From NCBI GenBank assembly GCA_016296205.1, contig JAEDJS010000001.1, forward strand, positions 1 through 64,000: DNA of 64,000 nucleotides, written 5' to 3'. Shown here piece by piece: positions 16,530 to 25,661 of this stretch (position 1 is the first letter of the stretch; each line of letters opens with the position of its first letter). Under the pieces are notes generated by a model that saw only the letters and a program-made list of their open reading frames with translations, had not been told where the DNA came from and searched no databases. Both the position numbers and the translations under genes were made by a program. The stretch is from Treponema sp. Lineage in GTDB: Bacteria > Spirochaetota > Spirochaetia > Treponematales > Treponemataceae.

Positions 16530-17447
16530 CTATTTTGCATTTTTCATGCGGATTTTTTCAAAAAAATTTCTGATTGTGTCAAAAAAAGTTTTGCCATATA
16601 CCTTTTTAAATGTTTTTGCAGCTTCGTCCAGGGAAAAATAATCACCGAATCTTTTTTTAAGGTCATCCCAGTATTTTATTACGAATACATAAAGGTCACT
16701 TTCTGTTCTTTTGGGAAAATAATGCATTACGTTATTCCGTCTGATTGATTGTATTACTGGCATATATACGTTTTTAAACCAGGAGAGAACTGCTTCTTCA
16801 AATGGAATTTCCTTTTCTTTATCCATGTTGATGTAGTATTTGTGAATCAAAATATGATTATAAATCAAATCGTACATTCCGCAGGTTGTAAAATTAAGGC
16901 ACCAGTAATCTGTAATGTCACCGAATACTGTTTCTGCGTAAAACATTCCCTTTTCGTATTTTATAACCTGTTTTAAAATATCTTCCCGGGAACTACCGGA
17001 TTTAAGCTTAATTTCGCTCTGAATGCTGATTACGTCTGCATCAATCATTTCAAAACCCTTGCTTTTTGCAACGCTTACCCGGTGATTTCCATCTCTTACA
17101 AAATATAATCCGCCTACTTCATAAACTGTAATTGGAGGCAAAGCTATATCCTGGTAGTGGGCTATGTCGATATTTTCCCATCGTTCCTTAAGGTGATTGC
17201 TTTTGGGAAAGAAGTGATTGTCAAAATCCTTGTATCTTCCTTCGCTTCCCACAATAAGATTTACAGGAACAGGCATCATTCCTTTGTAAACTTCACCTTC
17301 TGGTTTAAGGAGTTTCCTAATGTCTGAAAAAGAAATTAATGTTGCTTCTTCCGGATTCAATAAATGAGAAATATCGTTAAAAAGAGCTTTGTTTCGTGCT
17401 TTAGAAAAGTCTTCATCTGCTTTTGACTGAATGTACGGTGAAACCAA
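16530..17447 (-). CDS. ParB/sulfiredoxin-fold domain protein
   Basis: The central part (about residues 60-135) looks like a ParB N-terminal-type domain, with VNLIVGSEGRYKDFD, LPPITVYEVGGLYFVRDGNH and HRVSVAKSKG; the DGNHR motif is the nucleotide-binding signature of that fold. The rest of the 305 residues is helical and contains no helix-turn-helix that I recognise, so it is not an obvious chromosome-partition ParB. The start is TTG with GGAG upstream and lies 35 bases inside the metallophosphoesterase gene, so the three genes here are translationally coupled. Function unknown; a nucleotide-dependent regulatory role is one possibility. Confidence 0.65.
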   Translation of the reverse strand: MVSPYIQSKADEDFSKARNKALFNDISHLLNPEEATLISFSDIRKLLKPEGEVYKGMMPVPVNLIVGSEGRYKDFDNHFFPKSNHLKERWENIDIAHYQDIALPPITVYEVGGLYFVRDGNHRVSVAKSKGFEMIDADVISIQSEIKLKSGSSREDILKQVIKYEKGMFYAETVFGDITDYWCLNFTTCGMYDLIYNHILIHKYYINMDKEKEIPFEEAVLSWFKNVYMPVIQSIRRNNVMHYFPKRTESDLYVFVIKYWDDLKKRFGDYFSLDEAAKTFKKVYGKTFFDTIRNFFEKIRMKNAK

Positions 17448-18195
17448 TTCGTTCTCCTTTATCGTTGAATTCTTCCTTCATTTCTATAACAAGATGGCTA
17501 AAACAGTTTACGATTAAAGTTGAACCCCTGAGTGTTTCTCTTGGGGCAATGTTGTCATAAAGGTGAATGTGCCCGTGTATCATCAGAGCTGGTCTGAATC
17601 TTTTTATAAACCAGTTGAAGCATTCAAATCCTTTGTGACAGGGATCTTCCTTGTCATGAATATGGCGGGGTGGTGAATGTGTTAAAAAAATGTCCAGGTA
17701 TCTGCCGTAAATTATTCTGTTAAGTACTAATTTTGGTATAAGTTTTAAAAGCTGAATAGTCATCTGGCTGTTTGTAAACTGATCATCTCCATTGTTGTAT
17801 CTAACAGACCCGCTGATACCTGCAATTAAGAGTGGGCTTTGTTTTTTAGTTGAATCCCGGAATTTTTTGAATCTTAGCTTTCTTGTGCGCAATACTCTGT
17901 TGCTGGCATAAACTGCTCCGTGACTGTATTTCATTGAGTCTCCGCTGGCAGACGCTTTTTCTGGTGTTGCAGTTATTCCCATAGTCTGTTTTCTTGAGTA
18001 ATAGGAATATTCTTTTAAATTGTGGTTTCCAAAAACAAAATATGTGGGCTTTCCTAGTGTTGTAACTATATAGTCAACATATTCCATGGAAAGATCACCG
18101 GCGCAAAAAACTGCATCTACGTCTCCGTATCTTTCTTTTGCACTTACTGAGTATACTAATGGGTCAATCTGATCGGAAACGCAGAGAAAATTCAT
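17413..18195 (-). CDS. Metallophosphoesterase
   Basis: The calcineurin-like phosphoesterase motifs are present in order: GDLS (AVFCAGDLS), GNHN (FVFGNHN), THSPPRHIHD and HGHIH. The first motif, normally D.H, reads SDQID near residue 8, so one metal ligand may be missing or supplied differently. The 260-residue protein has no signal peptide and is probably cytoplasmic. An internal insert (about residues 70-130) is Ser/Lys/Arg-rich. Its ATG overlaps the stop of the TPR gene and its end overlaps the ParB-like gene, giving a tightly coupled three-gene operon. The substrate cannot be told from the sequence. Confidence 0.8.
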   Translation of the reverse strand: MNFLCVSDQIDPLVYSVSAKERYGDVDAVFCAGDLSMEYVDYIVTTLGKPTYFVFGNHNLKEYSYYSRKQTMGITATPEKASASGDSMKYSHGAVYASNRVLRTRKLRFKKFRDSTKKQSPLLIAGISGSVRYNNGDDQFTNSQMTIQLLKLIPKLVLNRIIYGRYLDIFLTHSPPRHIHDKEDPCHKGFECFNWFIKRFRPALMIHGHIHLYDNIAPRETLRGSTLIVNCFSHLVIEMKEEFNDKGERIGFTVHSVKSR

Positions 18196-19562
18196 CAGAT
18201 TTCAGCTTTTTCCAGGAATCCTTCCAGACTTGCTTTGTCGTAAAGTTCTACAGGTCTTGCTTCTGTAAATGATGCAGCGGTTCTTGTAAATCCTCCGGAA
18301 GAACATATGTATGCTTTTGTATAACCCTGTTTTTGAACAACGTCTACAACTTTTCTGACTACTGTATCGGTTATAGGTTCACTTTCTCTGTAAAATTGAA
18401 TCAGATAAGTTGCAGCTCTCACGCCCCAGTTTTCATTTTTGCCTTCTGTTGCAAGAAACATACATCCGAATTTTGTAATCTGGAAGTTTGTAATGTACAG
18501 CTTCATTGAATTCATTACGATTTTTTTGCAGATTTCGCCAAAACGTTCAGCGCTGCAGGTAAGGTATTCTTTCATGTTGTCATTAGCCTGCAAGCCTTTA
18601 TACTGGTTAAGCTTTTCGGCAACATCCCGGAAATTTGCTGTAACTGCAGTAATTTGTTCCCACTGGTATATGGCTTTGTCCAGAAGTCTCATTTTTTCAT
18701 AGCACTGGGCAAGAAAATAACGGGCATTAAGGGTGTCGTCTGAACTCTCATTTTTGTTGGCTTTAACTGCAGTTTCCAGTTCAATTACTGCATTGTCATA
18801 GGAGTTTCCGGCCATGTAACAGGCTCCACGTTCAATTAATGATTTCTGGCGGAATTCACTATCTCTTTCTGCCTTTTCAAATGCGTTAAGGGCTCCGTTG
18901 TAATCCTGATTTTCTTTTAAAATTTTTCCAAGGTAATAATAGTTTGAATATGTGTTTGGACTCAGGGCAATGGCTGTGTCGATTTCTTTTTTTGCTTCTG
19001 TATACTGTTTGCTTCTGAACAGCATGTATCCCAGGGAAGCGTGAGCCTTAATATGTTTTCTGTTTGTGGCTACTGCTTTCTGGTAAAATTTAAGGGCCTG
19101 TTCTGTACGGCTTTTGTCTTCGTATATTTTTCCAATGTTATAGTAATTGTCGGAATTGGCAGGTTCAAGTTTTGTAAGAAGAAGATATTCTTTAAGTGCT
19201 TCTTCCGGATGATTGAATTTTTTGTGAAGCATTGCCATGTCTTTTCTGAATGAAAGCTCTGGAATGTCGCCGTTAAATATTGCGTTTTCATTAACAAGTA
19301 TGTATTCCATGTATCCTAATTCTGTTTTGTTGTCAGAAATGTAGGCTTTTCCAAGATAATAATGGGCTACATAATCCTTTGCATTTTTAGCAATAATCTG
19401 CTTCCCCAGTTTCTGGGCCTGAGGATATTTTCCTGCCTTAATAAATTTTTTTAAATTGTCGATTTTTTTTGAACCTGAGGTGCTTTTGATGATTGCAATT
19501 AAAATGAATAAAATTGTGGCACCTAAAAGTGTAAAAATAATTATCTGAACGATTACTGGCAT
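18195..19562 (-). CDS. Membrane-anchored TPR protein with C-terminal Mrr-like domain
   Basis: The 455-residue protein has one N-terminal membrane span (residues 4-25), about seven TPR-like repeats (30-320), and a C-terminal domain (about 340-455) resembling the Mrr-type restriction endonuclease fold. The match is AYICSSGGFTRTA followed by RPVELYDKASLEGFLE, as in Mrr proteins. The core strand, usually (Q/E).K, reads LIQFYRE, so the catalytic Lys is missing, and the expected acidic residue before it is not apparent. It is probably non-catalytic, perhaps a DNA-binding or scaffold module at the membrane. AAGG lies upstream of the ATG, and the metallophosphoesterase gene overlaps its stop. Confidence 0.7.
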   Translation of the reverse strand: MPVIVQIIIFTLLGATILFILIAIIKSTSGSKKIDNLKKFIKAGKYPQAQKLGKQIIAKNAKDYVAHYYLGKAYISDNKTELGYMEYILVNENAIFNGDIPELSFRKDMAMLHKKFNHPEEALKEYLLLTKLEPANSDNYYNIGKIYEDKSRTEQALKFYQKAVATNRKHIKAHASLGYMLFRSKQYTEAKKEIDTAIALSPNTYSNYYYLGKILKENQDYNGALNAFEKAERDSEFRQKSLIERGACYMAGNSYDNAVIELETAVKANKNESSDDTLNARYFLAQCYEKMRLLDKAIYQWEQITAVTANFRDVAEKLNQYKGLQANDNMKEYLTCSAERFGEICKKIVMNSMKLYITNFQITKFGCMFLATEGKNENWGVRAATYLIQFYRESEPITDTVVRKVVDVVQKQGYTKAYICSSGGFTRTAASFTEARPVELYDKASLEGFLEKAEI

Positions 19563-19674
19563 CTTCTAACCTTAATAAAAAATATTTGGAGTAATTATAC
19601 TTTATTAAATCTGTTTTTGTCAAATATGATGGATTTTTTTTATCTTTACCAGTTTATTGTTTACCAGTTGATTG

Positions 19675-19702
19675 TTGCATTATTTTACAATATATGTTAA
19701 AT
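19675..19702 (+). promoter_or_regulatory. Leaderless-type promoter of the first TPR gene
   Basis: TTGCAT (19675-19680), a 16-bp spacer and TTAAAT (19697-19702), seven bases before the ATG at 19710. Confidence 0.4.
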
Positions 19703-19709
19703 TAAAGTG

Positions 19710-20516
19710 ATGAAAAAACTGATTTCCATGATGGTAATTTTTTTGATTAGTTTTGCCTCGGTTTTTGCTGATTCATTTGATGAGGGAGAGAAATTTTACC
19801 TTAACAATGATCCGGTACAGGCAATTCCCCTTTTAAAAAAGTCACTGTCGGAAGTAAGAAATCCTCTGGCTTATGTTTATCTTTCTATCTGCTATTATCA
19901 GAACGGCGAGTTTCAGAACAGCATTGATATATGTAATACTGGCATGAAGGTGTCTGGAACAGATAAAAAAGTTCTTTGTGTAAATGCCGGCAACAGTGCT
20001 TTTGCTATGGAAGATTATAACCTTGCAGAACAGTGGTATTCAAAAGCTATGACTGCTGATCCTGAATTTGCAGAACCTGTTTTGAACAGAGCAAATGCCA
20101 GACTGAACAGAAAAGTGTATAAGTCTGCAAGGGAAGATTATATCAGGTATCTTGAATTATCACCCCAGGATGTTCAGCGTACACAGATTGAAATCCTTAT
20201 TAAACTTCTGGATGAGCAGATTGTTCAGGATGAGTATGAAGAGCAGATGCGACTTGCAGAAGAACAGCGTATTCGTGAAGAAGAAGAAAGAATACGGCAG
20301 GAAGAAGAACGGCTTGCTGCACTAAAAGCTGAACAGGAGCGTATTGAAGCTGAACAGCGGGCAGAAGCAGAACGCATTGCTCTAGAAGAAAAAGCCCGTC
20401 GGGAAAAAGAATTATTGGATCAAATTGCATCCCAACTACAAAATGGTGATGTAGAAAATATGACTGCAGGTGCAGAAGGAACAATGGATTATGGCTACGA
20501 AACAGAACTCGAATAA
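19710..20516 (+). CDS. Exported TPR/coiled-coil protein
   Basis: The 268-residue protein has a signal peptide (cleavage likely after VFAD or VFA), three to four TPR-like repeats (about 25-165) and a highly charged Glu/Arg coiled coil (about 175-245) rich in EEER and EAEQR blocks. TPR proteins are usually assembly platforms; this one would lie in the periplasm. An in-frame GTG is three bases before the ATG, and I prefer the ATG because a -10-like hexamer lies seven bases upstream of it. Its last 26 bases overlap the next, much larger TPR gene, suggesting coupled synthesis of two proteins that work together. Confidence 0.75.
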   Translation: MKKLISMMVIFLISFASVFADSFDEGEKFYLNNDPVQAIPLLKKSLSEVRNPLAYVYLSICYYQNGEFQNSIDICNTGMKVSGTDKKVLCVNAGNSAFAMEDYNLAEQWYSKAMTADPEFAEPVLNRANARLNRKVYKSAREDYIRYLELSPQDVQRTQIEILIKLLDEQIVQDEYEEQMRLAEEQRIREEEERIRQEEERLAALKAEQERIEAEQRAEAERIALEEKARREKELLDQIASQLQNGDVENMTAGAEGTMDYGYETELE

Positions 20517-23433
20517 AGAAACAGAAACATCTAAAAAGACAGCAGCAAAAACAACTGCCGCAAAAAAAACAAAAACAACATCTGGAAAGACTGCAACTAA
20601 ATCTGCAGAAAAAAATTCTTCTGCAAATAAAACATCATCAGTGTCAAAAGCTGCAGCCCAAAAATCTACTGCTTCAAAAAAATCGGCATCATCTTCTAAA
20701 ACATCAGCTTCTAAAACTGGTGCTGCAAAATCAACAGCAGTAAAAAAATCAGTTTCAACTGGGGCAAAAACAACTGGAGCAAAAACAACTGCAGCAAAAT
20801 CTACAGGCACCAAAACATCTTCTGATTCTAAATCAACTGCAGCAAAAAAAACATCTGCTGTAAAGTCTACTGCTTCTTCAAAAAGTGCAGCAGAAAAGAA
20901 AACTACTGGTACAAAATCAACAGCAGCAAAAAAATCAACTTCTTCTAAGAGTACTGGAACAGCAGCAGCAAAAAAATCAACTGCAAAAACAACAAAAGCT
21001 GCTTCAAATAAAATTGTGGCAGAAGAAACTGTTGTATCAAAATCAACTCCAGCAAAGAAATCAACTGCAAAAACAACAAAAGCTTCTTCAAGTAAAAGTG
21101 CTTCAGAAGAAACTGTTGTGGCAAAATCACCTGCAAAAAAATCAGCATCTTCTTCTGCAAAAAAATCTTCATCAGAAAAAACTGAAGCAGTAACCAAACC
21201 TGTAGCAGAAGTTAAACAGGAAGACCCTTACGTATCAAAAGAACGTTCACTTATTAAGATGTTTTCTTCTTTTGTTGTTCCAGGTTCTCAGAAAGTTGAT
21301 GACGAAACTGTACCTGTTCCTGATGACAGTGAAGAAAAACGCAAAAAAATCATTAAATACAGTGTAATTGGTGTTGCAGTTTTAATTCTGTTAATAATAA
21401 TTCTTCTTTGTGCTAAAGGATGTTCAAGTAGCAAAAAGGAAGCAAAAAATAAAATTCTTGCTGAACGGGAAAATACAATTCTTCTGGCAAAAGATTTTAT
21501 TGACCAGGAAATGTTTGACAATGCAATTTCTGAATTGAATTCACTTCTTAAAAAAGATCCCAAAGATAAAGAAGCAAAAACTTTGTGGGAAGAAGCTGTT
21601 CAAAAAAAAAAATTATATGATGCCAGAAATTCTCAAAATGGAAATTCCGGCGTAGGAAATATTAACATTGATACTTCCGGGCTTGCCAGTGGATTTGATT
21701 CATTGCAGCAGCAGCTTGAAGCTCAGACCAGACTTAATGAAGAACAGCAGAAGCTTTATGCTGAACAGATGGCTTTGAATAACAAGCAGGCAAAAGAGCT
21801 TGCAGATATGATTAAACGCCAGCAGGAACGGGATGAAGCAGAAAAAGCTCTTGAACAGGAAAAAAAGGCTCAGGCAGAAGCTCAGGCACAGTTAGCAGCA
21901 AAGGAAGAAGCTGAACGTAAAGCAAAAGAAGCAGAAATTGCCAAAAAAAATGCTGATTTTGCAAAAAAAATTGATGCAGTAAACCTGGAAATAGAAGGTG
22001 CTAAAGCTAAACTTGCTGCCGGAGATCTTTCTGGGGCTTTAAAACAGTTTCAAAAAGCAAAAAGTCTTTTGCCGGAAGGTTCAACTCCAGAAGAAGTTAA
22101 GCTTATTGCAGATAAAAAAGCTCAAATTGCAAATATTTTATTAGAATCATCAGTTAACGGCAATTATGGGCCTGCAGATAATCAGACTCTTTTGACTCAG
22201 GCTTCAAATTATGCAAATAATTCAATTACTGATGACCCAGACAATGCTCTTGCTCATTATGTTCTTGGACAGAAAGCCTACAAAGAAGGAAACTTTGTTG
22301 AAGCAGAAAAAGAACTTAAGCTTGCAATTTCCGCTGACGGCAAAAATTATATGTACTGGTATTATCTTGGACTTACTCAGTTCCGTGGAAATAAACCTAC
22401 TGATGCTGTAAATTCATTTAAAACATCAATCAATTTATATTCTAAATATGCACCGGCTTATTATGCTTTGGGTGTTGCCTACAAATCACTTAATAAAACA
22501 AGCGATGCACTTACAAGCTTCAGAAAGGCTTATCAGACAGATTCAAATCATTCAAATGCTTATAAGGAAGCTGCTCGTATTCAGGCTGCCAGTGGTAATT
22601 ACGCTGATGCAATCAATCTGTTTAATGAATCAATCCGTATTGATCCAAAACGCACAACATATAATGAACTGGGAAGCGTTTATGAAAAATCCGGAAATTT
22701 AAAAGAAGCAGAAGCCGCCTACAGAAAATCAATTTCTCTTCTTGGCCCTTCAGAAGATGACCCTCTTACTTATTACAATTTGTCATCGGTTCTTTTAAAT
22801 CAGGGAAAAACAAATGATGCTGTTGAATATGCAAAAAAATCTTATGACAGCAAAAATAAATTCCGTACTGTAAAACAGAAAGTTGACGCAATTTATAATT
22901 ATGCTCTTGTCTGCCAGAATACAATGGATTATGAAAATGCAATTCCTCTTTATCAGGAAGTAATTACTCTTGATCCTGCTAACTGGAAAGCTAAACTTAA
23001 TCTTGGAAAAATCTGTCTGGAAAAAGGTCAGACTGATACAGCAATTTCTCTTTTGTCCAGTGCCTATACAATTCAGCCGGATATTTATGAAATTAACAAT
23101 AATCTTGGAAATGCTTACGCAACTATTGGGGATTATGACAAATCTATTACATTCCTTTTGAATGCGTTAAAGAGTCAGCCAAAAAATATTACAGTAAAAC
23201 GAAACCTTGCCAGAGCTTACGCAAAAACTGGTTCATGGCAGAATGCAAAAATTTATTTTGTTGAAGTAACTGATGCTGATTCCTCTGATTATGATTCACT
23301 TATTGATCTTGCAAATATTTACATTCAGCTGGGTGATAAAGAAAGTGCAAAGCGGAATTTAAATAAAGTAATCAGTAACAAACCTAATCTTCGTGTTGAT
23401 GAAGTCAGACAGTTAATGAGTTTATGTGAATAA
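20491..23433 (+). CDS. Large TPR protein with Lys/Ala/Thr-rich N-terminal tail and one membrane span
   Basis: From the ATG at 20491 (GAAGGA nine bases upstream) the product has 980 residues: a low-complexity basic region (about 1-240) made of Lys, Ala, Ser and Thr with repeated TAAKKS-like blocks; a single membrane span (about 287-309, VLILLIIILLCAKGC); a coiled coil (about 405-500); and around ten TPR motifs to the C-terminus. The tail composition resembles histone H1-like proteins. By the positive-inside rule the tail is cytoplasmic and the TPR part periplasmic. A tether between nucleoid and envelope is possible but untested. The preceding TPR gene overlaps its start. Confidence 0.75.
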   Translation: MATKQNSNKETETSKKTAAKTTAAKKTKTTSGKTATKSAEKNSSANKTSSVSKAAAQKSTASKKSASSSKTSASKTGAAKSTAVKKSVSTGAKTTGAKTTAAKSTGTKTSSDSKSTAAKKTSAVKSTASSKSAAEKKTTGTKSTAAKKSTSSKSTGTAAAKKSTAKTTKAASNKIVAEETVVSKSTPAKKSTAKTTKASSSKSASEETVVAKSPAKKSASSSAKKSSSEKTEAVTKPVAEVKQEDPYVSKERSLIKMFSSFVVPGSQKVDDETVPVPDDSEEKRKKIIKYSVIGVAVLILLIIILLCAKGCSSSKKEAKNKILAERENTILLAKDFIDQEMFDNAISELNSLLKKDPKDKEAKTLWEEAVQKKKLYDARNSQNGNSGVGNINIDTSGLASGFDSLQQQLEAQTRLNEEQQKLYAEQMALNNKQAKELADMIKRQQERDEAEKALEQEKKAQAEAQAQLAAKEEAERKAKEAEIAKKNADFAKKIDAVNLEIEGAKAKLAAGDLSGALKQFQKAKSLLPEGSTPEEVKLIADKKAQIANILLESSVNGNYGPADNQTLLTQASNYANNSITDDPDNALAHYVLGQKAYKEGNFVEAEKELKLAISADGKNYMYWYYLGLTQFRGNKPTDAVNSFKTSINLYSKYAPAYYALGVAYKSLNKTSDALTSFRKAYQTDSNHSNAYKEAARIQAASGNYADAINLFNESIRIDPKRTTYNELGSVYEKSGNLKEAEAAYRKSISLLGPSEDDPLTYYNLSSVLLNQGKTNDAVEYAKKSYDSKNKFRTVKQKVDAIYNYALVCQNTMDYENAIPLYQEVITLDPANWKAKLNLGKICLEKGQTDTAISLLSSAYTIQPDIYEINNNLGNAYATIGDYDKSITFLLNALKSQPKNITVKRNLARAYAKTGSWQNAKIYFVEVTDADSSDYDSLIDLANIYIQLGDKESAKRNLNKVISNKPNLRVDEVRQLMSLCE

Positions 23434-23442
23434 AAATAAAAA

Positions 23443-23471
23443 GGGGTTGTCCAAAAAGAATGGGCAGCCCC
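23443..23471. terminator. Terminator between convergent TPR and mutL genes
   Basis: GGGGTTGTCC (23443-23452) pairs with GGGCAGCCCC (23462-23471) with G-T pairs. An A-rich run on the left gives a strong T-run for minus-strand transcripts from mutL; the plus-strand T-run is weak. The arm resembles the element after ssrA. Confidence 0.7.
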
Positions 23472-23477
23472 AGTTTT

Positions 23478-25370
23478 CTATGTTCTTTTTACTAGAGAGA
23501 ATAATTGTTCTCTTGTAATTGCGGTCCAAACTGGGCGTCCGTGAGGGCAGTGGGGATCTGGCAGATTAAGTGCCCGTTCCGCTAAATCTGCTGCAACTGT
23601 ATTATCAAGGTACATACCATCCATTACTGCTGAACGGCATGCGTTTGATGCGGCAATTGATCTGATGATTTCTTTTGGATCGACCCTCTTTTCTAAAATA
23701 TCTTTCTGCAAATCTTCTTCTGTTCCCGACCATCTTCCAGGAACTGTTGAAAATTCCCAGGTGTTTTCAGATTTTTTTGTACAGTTAAAACCGGCTTCCT
23801 TTAATTTCTGAACATTTGATTCAATATACAAATCATCTTCGTCCCTTTCTGTCTTTATTACATAGGGAATCAAAAGCTGCTGAATTGAACCTGGGTTTTG
23901 GATAATCTGGTCAAACCGTAATCGTTCATCTGCGGCATGCTGGTCAATTATAAAAAGAGTGTTGTTTTTTTCTGCAATAATAAAAGTGCCAAGTGCAGTT
24001 CCAATATATTTAAATTGACCTTCTTTTTGTGCTTTAATTGGAAATGAACGGTTCAGATTATTTGAGGAATCACTTTTGGAAGCTGCATCAAAAATTGATT
24101 CTGCATCCGGCCTGTAAGTTTTAAATGAGTTTGATTTTGAATCGAATATGTTTTGTGTTTGTCTTGATGATGATCCAAAAAATCTTGAACGGTTGTCAAA
24201 ACTGGAACGGTTTTCTGCCTGATAAACTGGTTTTGTATCATTTGCATTAATGACTGGAAATTTGTTTTCCAGAGACAAATTGTCTGCAATTTCAAACTGT
24301 GGGCTTTCTTCAAATCCAAGCTGATTTTCTATATCTTTAAGCTTTCCATCATCCTGTGCCATGTTTACCATTGTGCTTACAGAATAATTTTTAAAGAAAT
24401 TTTTTGTTGCTGTGCTTACTGCATGGTGGACAGTTCCTAAATCTTTAAATCTGCATTCTCTTTTTGCCGGATGAATGTTAAAATCTACAAGGCTGGAATC
24501 AATATTTAAAAATAAACATGCAACGGGGTGGCTTCCGTTTGGAAAATAACCCTGGCAGCCGTATTCAATTGCCTGAAGAAGTGAATATTCCTGAATTCGT
24601 CTTCCGTTTACGTAAATGTAAATGTTTTTTCTGTTATCTCTGGAAACTGATGGCTCTCCGATTACAAGTGAAAAACTCCACATTCCTTTGCTGTCTTTGT
24701 CTTTTACTTCATAAAACAAACTGCTGCTTTCTTTAAGACCTAATGTCTGTACAAAACGCTGGCATAAAGTCTGACCTGCAGGAAGATTTAATTTTTCTAC
24801 TCCGTCTATTGAAAGACAGAAATTTATGTCTGTTCTTGGAAGTGCTTTTTCTTCGAACATTGTCCGGCATAAAATGGCTTCACTGGCCGGGCGTTTTAAA
24901 AATAATCGTCTGGCAGGAAAATTTTCAAACAAATTCTGAACCTGAACAATAGTTCCCTTTACTGGTGAATGAGAGGTGATTATGTGATCTTCTGTTATGC
25001 TGGCCTTCATCTGGCAGCTTCCGCTTATTATTTCCAGGCGGCCAACTGCAGCCATACTTGCTAAAGCTTCTCCTCTAAAACCAAGAGTTGTAAGATTTAA
25101 CAGATCCTGTTCTGTTTTGATTTTGCTTGTAGCGTGAGGGTGGGCAGCTGTCTGTAAGTCCGTTCTGCTCATTCCGCAGCCATTGTCTACTACCCGGATG
25201 GAATCAATTCCGCCACCGTTTATTTCTACTGTAATCTGATTTGCACCGCTGTCTACTGCGTTGTCCATTAACTCACGGACAATTGCGTTTGGTCTGTCAA
25301 TTACTTCGCCTGCCGCAATTTTTCTGGCCACTTCCGGGTTCAGTAAAAAAATTCTCTGCTGTTCACTCAT
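23478..25370 (-). CDS. mutL: DNA mismatch repair protein MutL
   Basis: MutL couples mismatch recognition by MutS to strand processing. The N-terminal GHKL ATPase motifs are clear: GEVIDRPNAIVRELMDNAVD, DNGCGM and TLGFRGEAL. The C-terminal domain holds the endonuclease-type motif DQHAADERLRFD, in which the last acidic residue is Asp rather than the usual Glu, plus ACRSAV and CPHGRP, which belong to the nicking type of MutL. The middle (about 330-430) is a polar Ser/Asn-rich linker. At 630 residues the length is normal. It is the last gene of the xseA-xseB-mutL operon, 6 bases after xseB. Confidence 0.95.
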   Translation of the reverse strand: MSEQQRIFLLNPEVARKIAAGEVIDRPNAIVRELMDNAVDSGANQITVEINGGGIDSIRVVDNGCGMSRTDLQTAAHPHATSKIKTEQDLLNLTTLGFRGEALASMAAVGRLEIISGSCQMKASITEDHIITSHSPVKGTIVQVQNLFENFPARRLFLKRPASEAILCRTMFEEKALPRTDINFCLSIDGVEKLNLPAGQTLCQRFVQTLGLKESSSLFYEVKDKDSKGMWSFSLVIGEPSVSRDNRKNIYIYVNGRRIQEYSLLQAIEYGCQGYFPNGSHPVACLFLNIDSSLVDFNIHPAKRECRFKDLGTVHHAVSTATKNFFKNYSVSTMVNMAQDDGKLKDIENQLGFEESPQFEIADNLSLENKFPVINANDTKPVYQAENRSSFDNRSRFFGSSSRQTQNIFDSKSNSFKTYRPDAESIFDAASKSDSSNNLNRSFPIKAQKEGQFKYIGTALGTFIIAEKNNTLFIIDQHAADERLRFDQIIQNPGSIQQLLIPYVIKTERDEDDLYIESNVQKLKEAGFNCTKKSENTWEFSTVPGRWSGTEEDLQKDILEKRVDPKEIIRSIAASNACRSAVMDGMYLDNTVAADLAERALNLPDPHCPHGRPVWTAITREQLFSLVKRT

Positions 25371-25376
25371 CTGTAA

Positions 25377-25640
25377 TTACTTTCTTGTTCCGTTTATTTC
25401 TTCATTTTGCGAAAAGAGTTCAAGTCCTGAATCAACAACTTTTCCTGACTGGTCTGTTACCGGTTCCTTTGTGAGAATCTGGATTTTACTTTCGATTTTT
25501 TCTATTTCTTTTTTCATTTCTTTTGTAAGTTTTATTCCTTCTTCAAATGCGCTTAATGCATCTTCCAGAGAAATACTGCTGCTTGTTATCTGGTCTGTAA
25601 GTTCTTCAAGTCTTCCAAGTTTATCTTCAAAGGTTGCCAT
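25377..25640 (-). CDS. xseB: Exodeoxyribonuclease VII small subunit
   Basis: The 87-residue protein matches XseB in length and in the helical core FEDKLGRLEELTDQIT..SLEDALSAFEEGI. XseB binds the coiled-coil part of XseA to form exonuclease VII, which degrades single-stranded DNA. The C-terminus has about 20 extra polar residues. AGAGGAG precedes the ATG. It sits 21 bases after xseA. Confidence 0.93.
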   Translation of the reverse strand: MATFEDKLGRLEELTDQITSSSISLEDALSAFEEGIKLTKEMKKEIEKIESKIQILTKEPVTDQSGKVVDSGLELFSQNEEINGTRK

Positions 25641-25661
25641 ATAATTCTCCTCTTTACTTTA

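Noticed and set aside
20436..21197. 253-codon minus-strand open frame rich in Phe, Ala, Asp and Val
   Set aside because: It is antisense to the Lys/Ala/Thr-rich region of the TPR gene; AAA/GCA/ACT codon repeats produce it, and it has no start context or family match.
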